Shown here: one piece after another, positions 1-5,643 of the stretch
Layout of the letters: each line of letters opens with the position of its first letter
Numbering within the stretch: the first letter of the stretch is position 1
Source: Gammaproteobacteria bacterium
Lineage (GTDB): Bacteria > Pseudomonadota > Gammaproteobacteria > Arenicellales > Spongiicolonaceae
DNA: 11,399 bases
Assembly: GCA_007570945.1 (NCBI GenBank)
Contig: RKSH01000182.1
Span: 1-11,399, forward strand
Direction: 5' to 3'
The notes under the pieces: generated by a model
What the model saw: the letters and a program-made list of their open reading frames with translations, nothing else
Told to the model about the DNA's origin: nothing
Databases searched by the model: none
Program-made: the position numbers and the translations under genes

Positions 1-654
1 CAGCGGCTGGCCCGCGGCCGGGGCGCCGGTGTCGGCGATGTAGGCGAACTCGGCGGCGGTGACGCCGTCCATGTCTGGCCCGCGGCCGGCGGCGGCGCCT
101 AAGTGGAAGGTGACGGTGACATCACCGGCGGGCGCATGGCCGGTGAAAGTGAGGGGGAATTTTGCGATGGCGCCTTCCTCGGTGTCCGGGGCGTCGGCGA
201 CGGCGACCACGGTGCGGCGGGCGAGGGCGGGGTCGGTGACGGTGACGCTGGCGGAGGGGGTGGTGATGGGGATGGTGTCGGGTGATGGATTGGCGAGGGT
301 GAGGGTGAGGGTCTCGGATGTCTCGTGCACGATGTCGGGCAACAGGCGCACGCGCACGGTTTGCGGGGTGTTGCGGTCGTCAGCGGTAAAAGTGAGGGTG
401 CCGCGCAGGGGGGCATCGTGGTCATCGGCGGAGACGGTGCCGCCGATGGACCAGTCCACGGTGGCGGGGATGGGGTCGCCAAAGCCGTCCGTGCCAAAAA
501 AACCGTCGCCCAGGCGGATGCTGAAAATAACCTCGCCTCCCTCCTCCACCTCCGTCCTATCCACCGAAACCGCGGACCCCATCCCTTGCCCGAAAGCGGC
601 GGGGGAACCGAGGATGAAAAAAACAGCGGGAAGAAAGAGAAACCGGCGCCACAT
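1..654 (-). CDS. Exported Calx-beta-domain protein (3' end outside window)
   Basis: The reading frame from the ATG at 654 stays open to the left edge, giving 218 residues of a longer protein. A Sec signal peptide is clear: MWRRFLFLPAVFFILG, then SPAAFG before the likely cleavage near residue 22-23. Residues about 28-122 look like a Calx-beta domain: VDRTEVEEGGEVIFSIRL, ATVDWSIGGTVSADD, GTLTFTADD and ETSETLTLTLANPSPD, with acidic loops that usually bind Ca2+. A second copy begins near 148 (VVAVADAPDTEEGAIAKF, then LTFTG and VTVTFHLG), suggesting a tandem array. Such proteins are usually surface or secreted adhesins or matrix proteins. It starts 35 bases after the small-membrane-protein genes with no Shine-Dalgarno but a promoter just upstream. 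Being cut by the window edge, its total length and anchoring are unknown. Confidence 0.85.
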   Translation of the reverse strand, partial: MWRRFLFLPAVFFILGSPAAFGQGMGSAVSVDRTEVEEGGEVIFSIRLGDGFFGTDGFGDPIPATVDWSIGGTVSADDHDAPLRGTLTFTADDRNTPQTVRVRLLPDIVHETSETLTLTLANPSPDTIPITTPSASVTVTDPALARRTVVAVADAPDTEEGAIAKFPLTFTGHAPAGDVTVTFHLGAAAGRGPDMDGVTAAEFAYIADTGAPAAGQPL

Positions 655-664
655 TGCGGCGCGG

Positions 665-693
665 ATTATACGCGAAAATCACCCCGGTATCAT
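665..693 (-). promoter_or_regulatory. Putative sigma70 promoter of the Calx-beta gene
   Basis: A perfect -10 hexamer TATAAT (670-665) lies 17 bases downstream of ATGATA (693-688), a 4-of-6 match to TTGACA. The -35 overlaps the stop codon of the 68-aa gene. A start point 6-8 bases after the -10 falls at about 657-659, only 3-5 bases before the ATG at 654, so the mRNA would be nearly leaderless. This agrees with the absence of a Shine-Dalgarno. It could be a chance match, but TATAAT is rare in DNA this GC-rich. Confidence 0.5.
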
Positions 694-896
694 GCGGGAG
701 GGCCGGTTTGCCGGTACTTGCGGCGCAGTTCCTCCAGCTCCTCGGCCTCCTCCCGGTCCTCCCGGCGCCAGCGGAGGACGGTGAAAATCATGAAGATGGC
801 GCAGCCGATAAAGGTAAGGATGATGCCGATGAGCAAAAACCGGCTGATGGTGTTGATGACCTCCAGGGCTTCCGGGTTCAGGGCCTCCGGGCTCAT
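690..896 (-). CDS. Small single-pass membrane protein with charged coiled-coil tail (unrecognised)
   Basis: A 68-aa protein with a short polar N-terminus (MSPEALNPEALEV), one hydrophobic helix at about residues 19-42 (FLLIGIILTFIGCAIF and onward), then RWRREDREEAEELEELRRKY, a charged heptad-like helix that could form a coiled coil on the cytoplasmic side. The start is well supported: a GGGGAG ribosome-binding site 7 bases upstream of the ATG and a 4-base ATGA overlap with the preceding stop. It is the last gene of the three-member small-membrane-protein set. Size and topology are similar to the 58-aa neighbour (one helix plus charged tail), but the sequences do not look like duplicates. Function unknown; a subunit or assembly factor of a membrane complex is the simplest guess. 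Confidence 0.77.
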   Translation of the reverse strand: MSPEALNPEALEVINTISRFLLIGIILTFIGCAIFMIFTVLRWRREDREEAEELEELRRKYRQTGPPA

Positions 897-1069
897 GGCG
901 CATCTCCCCGCAACTCGGCCAGCAACTCCTGGCGGCGGCGTTTGCGGTCGTCATGGCGGTCGCGGTCAAGAAAATGCATCCACGCCCACGCCATAAACAC
1001 CAGCATCGGCATCACAAAGACGCCGCCGATAAACATGGTGGAAATGGTGAAATAGAAAAAGTTATCCAC
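893..1069 (-). CDS. Very small single-pass membrane protein, GTG start (unrecognised)
   Basis: A 58-aa protein beginning VDNFFYFTIS (fMet initiated at GTG). It has one long hydrophobic segment (residues 4-34, with FIGGVFVMP and MAWAWMHFL) followed by a highly charged tail, DRDRHDDRKRRRQELL, likely cytoplasmic. The longer open frame reaching back to 1213 is rejected because it overlaps the preceding gene in a second frame and its N-terminus has no membrane-protein logic. The GTG at 1069 has a GGAG site 7 bases upstream, lies inside the end of the preceding gene and overlaps it by 8 bases. Its TGA overlaps the ATG of the next gene (ATGA). No family recognised. The coupling on both sides and the good ribosome-binding site are the main evidence that it is real. 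Confidence 0.72.
   Translation of the reverse strand: MDNFFYFTISTMFIGGVFVMPMLVFMAWAWMHFLDRDRHDDRKRRRQELLAELRGDAP
904..909 (-). promoter_or_regulatory. Shine-Dalgarno GGGGAG of the 68-aa gene
   Basis: GGGGAG is followed by 7 bases (ATGCGCC) and the ATG at 896-894. It lies within the 3' end of the 58-aa gene and supports 896 as the start. Confidence 0.7.
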
Positions 1070-1334
1070 GGTATTTCTCCAATTTTCTGAGGTGGTATAT
1101 GGCCCCGAACAGGCAAATAAGGGCGAAAACCACAAGCCCGGCAATAAGCACCCACCCGAAATAAAATAAATCCGCGGATTCCCGAATGTCAAGCGCACCC
1201 GGCCCAGTGACAAAATACCGGACCATCCCGCCGCCCACCGCCACCAGTACGCCGATGGCGGCCAGCATTAAATGGCTCAGCAGGCTGACCCAGCCTTTAA
1301 TCGCCTCAATCCTCGCATCCATGGATGCAATCAT
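1062..1334 (-). CDS. Small membrane protein, two transmembrane segments (unrecognised)
   Basis: I do not recognise this 90-aa protein. Seen: a short amphipathic N-terminus (MDARIEAIKGW), a first hydrophobic segment around residues 20-42 containing a GVLVAVGGG stretch, a polar loop with TGPGALDIRESAD, a second hydrophobic segment around 52-78 (FYFGWVLIAGLVV...), and a basic tail HLRKLEKYRG. By the positive-inside rule both ends would be cytoplasmic. The start could be the ATG at 1334 or the one four codons later at 1322 (86 aa), and neither has a clear Shine-Dalgarno. It begins 6 bases after the 5'-nucleotidase stop. Its last codons contain the ribosome-binding site and start of the next gene, so translation of the two is coupled. 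It is probably part of a membrane complex with the next two proteins, which is inference from arrangement alone. Confidence 0.75.
   Translation of the reverse strand: MIASMDARIEAIKGWVSLLSHLMLAAIGVLVAVGGGMVRYFVTGPGALDIRESADLFYFGWVLIAGLVVFALICLFGAIYHLRKLEKYRG
1077..1080 (-). promoter_or_regulatory. Shine-Dalgarno GGAG deciding the GTG start of the 58-aa gene
   Basis: GGAG is followed by 7 bases (AAATACC) and GTG at 1069-1067. The site lies within the last codons of the 90-aa gene (reading ...EKYRG), so one stretch serves as coding sequence and as ribosome-binding site. This decides the start of the 58-aa gene against the longer open frame. Confidence 0.7.
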
Positions 1335-1340
1335 AGCGCA

Positions 1341-2231
1341 TTAATCATTCACCACCCCGTGCGGCACGTGGGCGGTGGGGACGTGGCCGCGGGCCGAGTC
1401 GCAATGGCCGCTTTGGTCGTCAAAGAAAATGTCGGCGCCGAAAGCGTCGAGGAATTTTCCCTTGTCGCGGCCTTCCAGAAACAGCGCCTCGTCGATGCGA
1501 ATGTCCCAGGCGCGCAGGGTGCGGATGACGCGCTCGTGGGCCGGCGCCGAGCGCGAGGTGACCAGGGCGGTGCGCAGCGGCGGGTCGGCGGGGAAGTCGG
1601 ACTGGATGCGGTGCAGCGCGGCCAGCACGTTTTTGAACGGGCCGCCGGACAACGGCTGGCGCGCGGCGGCGGTTTCGCTGTCGAGAAAAGCGCCGACGCC
1701 GCCGGCCTGGTAAACGCGCTCGGCCTCGTCGGAGAACAGGACCGCGTCACCGTCAAAAGCGATGCGCAACGGCCCGTTGTCGGCGCCGGCGGTGTGCGAC
1801 GGCAGAATGGTGGCGGCGGCGTAACCCTCGCGCAAAACCTCGCGCACGCTGTCGGGGTTGGCGGACAAAAACAAATCGGCGTCAAACGGCGGAATGTAGC
1901 GCCACGGATCGCCGCCGCCGGTGAAGGCGGCGCTTTTGATGCCCAGTCCGTGGTGGGCGATGGAATTAAACACGCGCAGGCCGGTGTCGGCGCTGTTGCG
2001 CGACACCAGCACCACCTGCGCAAAGGGCCTGCCGTCGCTGTCGCTGATTTGCAGCAACTTGCGCACCAGGGTGAAGGCGACGCCGGGCCGCAGCGCCTCG
2101 CTCTCGCGCTCAATCTGGTATGCGCAGTAGGCGGCGATGCCCTCGGTTTCAAAAACGCGGTGGCTTTGCTCCAAATCAAACAGCGCGCGCGACGAGATGG
2201 CGACGGTGAGTTGGGCGGCGGCCGGGGGCAT
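1341..2231 (-). CDS. Cytosolic 5'-nucleotidase, cN-I (NT5C1) family
   Basis: Predicted to hydrolyse nucleoside 5'-monophosphates to nucleosides and phosphate in the cytoplasm, in purine/pyrimidine salvage. At 296 aa it matches the family in length and in many blocks known from vertebrate NT5C1: SRALFDLEQSHRVFE (14-28), EAYRAYQ-like AAYCAYQIE (33-41), the AFDGDAVLFSDEAERV stretch (158-173) with D160 and D162, VTSRSAP (224-230), EALFLEGRDKG (248-258) and FFDDQSGH (269-276) followed by AHVPHG (287-292). The HAD-type nucleophile probably lies elsewhere in the fold, since DGD sits in the second half as in NT5C1. The gene starts 28 bases after the addA-like stop, with no strong ribosome-binding site and no terminator between them, so it is probably in the same transcript. 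No link to DNA repair is evident beyond possible recycling of nucleotides. Confidence 0.9.
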   Translation of the reverse strand: MPPAAAQLTVAISSRALFDLEQSHRVFETEGIAAYCAYQIERESEALRPGVAFTLVRKLLQISDSDGRPFAQVVLVSRNSADTGLRVFNSIAHHGLGIKSAAFTGGGDPWRYIPPFDADLFLSANPDSVREVLREGYAAATILPSHTAGADNGPLRIAFDGDAVLFSDEAERVYQAGGVGAFLDSETAAARQPLSGGPFKNVLAALHRIQSDFPADPPLRTALVTSRSAPAHERVIRTLRAWDIRIDEALFLEGRDKGKFLDAFGADIFFDDQSGHCDSARGHVPTAHVPHGVVND

Positions 2232-2259
2232 GGGGCGATGTTACCGCAGGCGGCCGCGG

Positions 2260-5200
2260 CTATTGCGGACTCCATTCGCGCCAGGCCCGGGCCAGGGGAA
2301 AATACAGGCCGAGCCGCACCGGGCGCCGCTCGTTGCCGGGCATGTGCGCGATGAGTTTGGCGTAGGCTTCCAATTGCGGCGCGTAACGTTCCTGTTCGTT
2401 GTCCAGAAATTTTTCCAGCGCGCCGCCGCGGTGCTCGCCGGTTTTGTAGTCAATGACCCAGCGCACGCCGCCAGCGTCGGTGAAGGTGCGGTCGATGATG
2501 ACATGTTTTGCGCGGCCGTCCACGATTCCGCTGAGCGCGTATTCACTGTGCGCATCGGCATGCGCGCGGTGCACAATCCACCGGCCGCGTTCATCGCCGA
2601 GCGTAAACAGCAGCGCCGCCTGCGCGCGCTCCGCCACATGCGCGACGTCTTTTTCATTCATGCCGAGGCCGCGCAGTTGCGGTTTAAACAATTCACAGCA
2701 CCGCCGCACCCGCGCTTCGTCCCATTTCTCGGCGCCTTCCTCCGCAATGCGGCACAAAACACGGTGCACCAATGTACCCGTTGCGCGCGCGGTGGCGCCG
2801 GCCCATTCAAAAACCGGCGCCGGCGCGGCGGCATCGGCCTGCTGCACCGGGGCCAGCGGAATGGCGCCGGGGCCGGCGGGCAGGCGCCAGTCCGCCGGCA
2901 GGCGGGCGAGGGTGAAGGCGGGGATTTTGGCGGCGGCCTCGCCTTCGCCGGCGGCGCCGGCTTGTTTCAGCGCACGGGCTGTGAACCGTTCTTTCACCGC
3001 GGCGGCGCCCCAAATGCGGGCCAACAGTGAACGCTTTCGGGGCGCGCTGACTGCGCCATCTTTAACGGTGAGCGATGCGAAGAGGTGAAGTTTGCGCCGC
3101 GCGCGGGTGCAGGCGACATACAACAGGCGCGCCGATTCCAGCGCCACGCGGCGCGCGTACAGGTCGCGCATGAAGTCAACCATCGGTTCACGCTCTCCGG
3201 ACGCCGCGGCCAGCGGCGCCAGCAGCACGCGCCCGGTGCGCCCACCGTTTCCGGAGTCGCGTTGACGATTCCACAACAGCGCGCGCGGCGGCTCCTGTTT
3301 CGGCGTGCGTTCCAGACCCGGAATCAGCACCACATCAAACTCCAAACCCTTGGCGCCGTGCATGGTCATCACTTGCACTTCGCCGGCGGCATCGCCGTCA
3401 TCGGCGGCGCGCCGGCGGGCATATAAACCGTCCACGCGCTCGCGCAGTTCACCGTAATCGCGCAAACCAAGGGGCGCGCACGTCGCATCCAACTGGGCGA
3501 AAAAGTCGCGCGCGTGCTCGTAATCCTCCGCCCGCGCCAGGGCCGCGCCGCCAAGGGCGCGCCAGGCGTTCTCCACCCACCGCGCAACCGGCAGCCGGCC
3601 GCGGCGGGCCAGCGCATCCTCCACCACCGCCATCAGCCGCGCCAGCCGCCGCCGCGCCTCAGGCGGCATTTTGTCGCGCACGGTTTGGTCGCGCAAATTT
3701 TCCAGCACGGTTTTCGCACCCTCGGTGACCACGCTGAGCTCCACAAGTTGCAGTCCGCACCACGGCGCGCGCAGCAGCGCAAGCCAGGCCGCGCGGTCGG
3801 CGGGGTGCAGCAGCGCGCGCGTCAACGCCAGCAAATCTTGCACCACCGGCCGGCGCGCAAGAGAATCCAGATTCACCTCGCGGCACGGCACGTTGGCGGC
3901 GCGCAACTTGCGTAAAATTGCCGGCAGATGGCTGCGGTTGCGCGCCAAAATGGCGATTTTCGCCCTGGGGTCGGCGGCGCGCTCTTTGCACACCACTTTG
4001 GCCACGGCGGCGGCCTCGGTGTTGTTGCGCGGCGCGTGAATGGCGACGCCGGCATCGGCGTGCGACTCGCGCACAGCGTCAGCGCCGGAATACGGCACCG
4101 CGCCGAGCAGCGGGTCCGCGCGCCGCGGCATGCCGTGGCCGAGGGTTTCGTTAAACCATTCCACCAACTTCGGGTCGGAACGAAAATTTGCGCTCAGGAT
4201 GATTTCGTCCAACCGCACCTGCACCTGGGCGAGCGCGCGCTCCTTGGCGGCGCGCAAATAAATGCCCACATCGGCGTCGCGAAACAGATAAATGGACTGT
4301 TGCGGGTCGCCCACCAGAAAAAGCGTGCGCGATTCGGATGCATCCCAGCCGGCGGTCAACAATTCCAAAAGTTCCACCTGCGCGTGCGAGGTGTCCTGAA
4401 ACTCGTCCACCAGAATGTGTTTAATGCGGTAGTCCAGCGCCAGCGCCAGGTCGGTGGGCTCGCCGGGCTCGCCCAAACTTTTGGCCGCGCGGGCGGCAAT
4501 CTCGGTGAAGTCGCATGCGCCGCGCGCGGCGAACAAACGTTGCAAACGCGACTCGGTTTGCGCCAGCGCGCGCAACAGCGCCACCAGCACGCGCCACTCG
4601 GCCAAGGTGGCCTGCGGCGGCGGCAATTTGCGGACATCGGCCAGCGCATCGCCCCAATCGGGCGCGGCGGCTTTAATGGTTTCCAGCAGCGCAAGCATGC
4701 GCTCTTTGGCGGCGCGGTCGCCGGTTGGAAAGCCTTGTTTGACAGTCACGGTTTCACGGTAATTGCCGGCTTTGGTCAACAGCAACTCGGCAATGCCGCG
4801 CCACTGCTCCAGGCCGCCGCAGTCGGCGCCGGGAATTTTTTTCATCCCGCGGCAAACGTGAAGCGGCGACGACTCCGGCAAATTCCCCGAAGCGTGGAGC
4901 GCGCAGGCGGTGATGTTTTGCGCCTCGCCCGAGGGCATGCTGGCGCGCGTTTTTTCCAGCACCTGCTCAATCATCCAGCGGCGCGCTTCACCAAGCCGCC
5001 GGCGCCCTTCATCGTCACCGAGCCCCACCAGCGGCAGCCACTGGTCGCGGTGCTCCAGCGCGTCGGCCAGCAGGCCGCACAGTTTGCCGTGGTCGTTGTC
5101 CACATGGCGCAGCAGAATCCCCACCGCCCAGGCCTCCGATGAACCGGTGTTTTCCAGCGCGGCGACCGCGTCGGCGGCCGCCCTGCGGTAGGCGGCGCGG

Positions 5201-5643
5201 GGAAAATCGTCCACCGCCGGCGGCGCGCCGAAACCGGAAGCGCGCGGCATGCGCCGCACCAGTTGCGCGCCGAAACCGTCAATGGTGTGAAACTGCAGGC
5301 GCGACGTGTTTTCGAGCAGGCGCCAATTTTTTTCGCGGCCGCGGACCAGGGCGGCGCGCGCATAGGCCAGCAGTTGCTCTTCGTGCCCGTCCTTCGCCGC
5401 AGCATCCTCCTCCGCACGGCACAGCGCATCCAGCACTTTCAAGCGCATTTCACCGGCCGCTTTGCGGGTGAAGGTCATGGCGAGAATTTCCTCGGGCTGT
5501 TCCACTCGCTCCAGCAACTTAAGGTAACGGCGAATGAGCAGCGAGGTTTTGCCGGAGCCGGCCGGCGCGCGGACAATAAACGAGCGCCCGATGTCCAGCG
5601 CCTCGGCGCGCGCTCTTGCATCCGTCGGCATGCGCTCAGCCAT
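2260..5643 (-). CDS. AddA-like UvrD/REP helicase with C-terminal PD-(D/E)XK nuclease
   Basis: Superfamily 1A helicase-nuclease that should unwind and resect DNA ends with the AddB-like protein. From the ATG at 5643 it is 1127 aa. All helicase motifs are visible: Walker A APAGSGKT at 26-33 (K32), Ia MTFTRKAAGEM at 56-66, DEFQDT at 413-418 (Walker B), GDPQQSIYLFR at 445-455, NFRSD at 486-490, motif V MHGAKGLEFD at 761-770 and motif VI VACTRARR at 843-850. The C-terminal nuclease has H960, D1051, D1065 and K1067 (VIDYKTGE), and Q1090/Y1094, so both activities should be intact. The start overlaps the addB-like stop by 8 bases (ATGGCTGA). An ATG four codons later (5631) is possible, and an upstream one at 5772 is rejected because it lies inside addB. 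Length fits AddA, which is about 1100-1250 aa. No RecD-like or RecC-like gene is in the window. Confidence 0.93.
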   Translation of the reverse strand: MAERMPTDARARAEALDIGRSFIVRAPAGSGKTSLLIRRYLKLLERVEQPEEILAMTFTRKAAGEMRLKVLDALCRAEEDAAAKDGHEEQLLAYARAALVRGREKNWRLLENTSRLQFHTIDGFGAQLVRRMPRASGFGAPPAVDDFPRAAYRRAAADAVAALENTGSSEAWAVGILLRHVDNDHGKLCGLLADALEHRDQWLPLVGLGDDEGRRRLGEARRWMIEQVLEKTRASMPSGEAQNITACALHASGNLPESSPLHVCRGMKKIPGADCGGLEQWRGIAELLLTKAGNYRETVTVKQGFPTGDRAAKERMLALLETIKAAAPDWGDALADVRKLPPPQATLAEWRVLVALLRALAQTESRLQRLFAARGACDFTEIAARAAKSLGEPGEPTDLALALDYRIKHILVDEFQDTSHAQVELLELLTAGWDASESRTLFLVGDPQQSIYLFRDADVGIYLRAAKERALAQVQVRLDEIILSANFRSDPKLVEWFNETLGHGMPRRADPLLGAVPYSGADAVRESHADAGVAIHAPRNNTEAAAVAKVVCKERAADPRAKIAILARNRSHLPAILRKLRAANVPCREVNLDSLARRPVVQDLLALTRALLHPADRAAWLALLRAPWCGLQLVELSVVTEGAKTVLENLRDQTVRDKMPPEARRRLARLMAVVEDALARRGRLPVARWVENAWRALGGAALARAEDYEHARDFFAQLDATCAPLGLRDYGELRERVDGLYARRRAADDGDAAGEVQVMTMHGAKGLEFDVVLIPGLERTPKQEPPRALLWNRQRDSGNGGRTGRVLLAPLAAASGEREPMVDFMRDLYARRVALESARLLYVACTRARRKLHLFASLTVKDGAVSAPRKRSLLARIWGAAAVKERFTARALKQAGAAGEGEAAAKIPAFTLARLPADWRLPAGPGAIPLAPVQQADAAAPAPVFEWAGATARATGTLVHRVLCRIAEEGAEKWDEARVRRCCELFKPQLRGLGMNEKDVAHVAERAQAALLFTLGDERGRWIVHRAHADAHSEYALSGIVDGRAKHVIIDRTFTDAGGVRWVIDYKTGEHRGGALEKFLDNEQERYAPQLEAYAKLIAHMPGNERRPVRLGLYFPLARAWREWSPQ

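Noticed and set aside
260..312. G-rich plus-strand tract with GAGGGT repeats, possible G-quadruplex
   Set aside because: Only three closely spaced GGG runs plus a distant one. Explained by alternating Thr-Leu codons (ACC CTC) of the Calx-beta strand on the minus strand.
703..716. Small inverted repeat CCGG/CCGG near the end of the 68-aa gene
   Set aside because: Four-base stem inside the coding end, with no T-run. Too weak to call a terminator.
59..784. Plus-strand open frame of 241 codons
   Set aside because: It lies opposite the signal-peptide/Calx-beta gene, whose domain pattern is clear. The plus-strand product has no recognisable fold and is biased to S/R/P as expected for a shadow.
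1070..1213. Longer N-terminus for the 58-aa membrane protein
   Set aside because: It overlaps the 90-aa gene and lacks a start with a ribosome-binding site, whereas the GTG at 1069 has GGAG 7 bases upstream.
2232..2259. Possible terminator between addA-like and 5'-nucleotidase genes
   Set aside because: GC-rich with a 4-bp inverted repeat only, and no T-run follows.
1272..2354. Plus-strand open frame of 360 codons
   Set aside because: Antisense shadow of the well-supported 5'-nucleotidase. It is open because GC-rich codons leave few stops on the opposite strand.
3928..5142. Plus-strand open frame of 404 codons
   Set aside because: Antisense shadow of the helicase gene, whose motifs are complete. 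The product is low-complexity G/A/Q/R.
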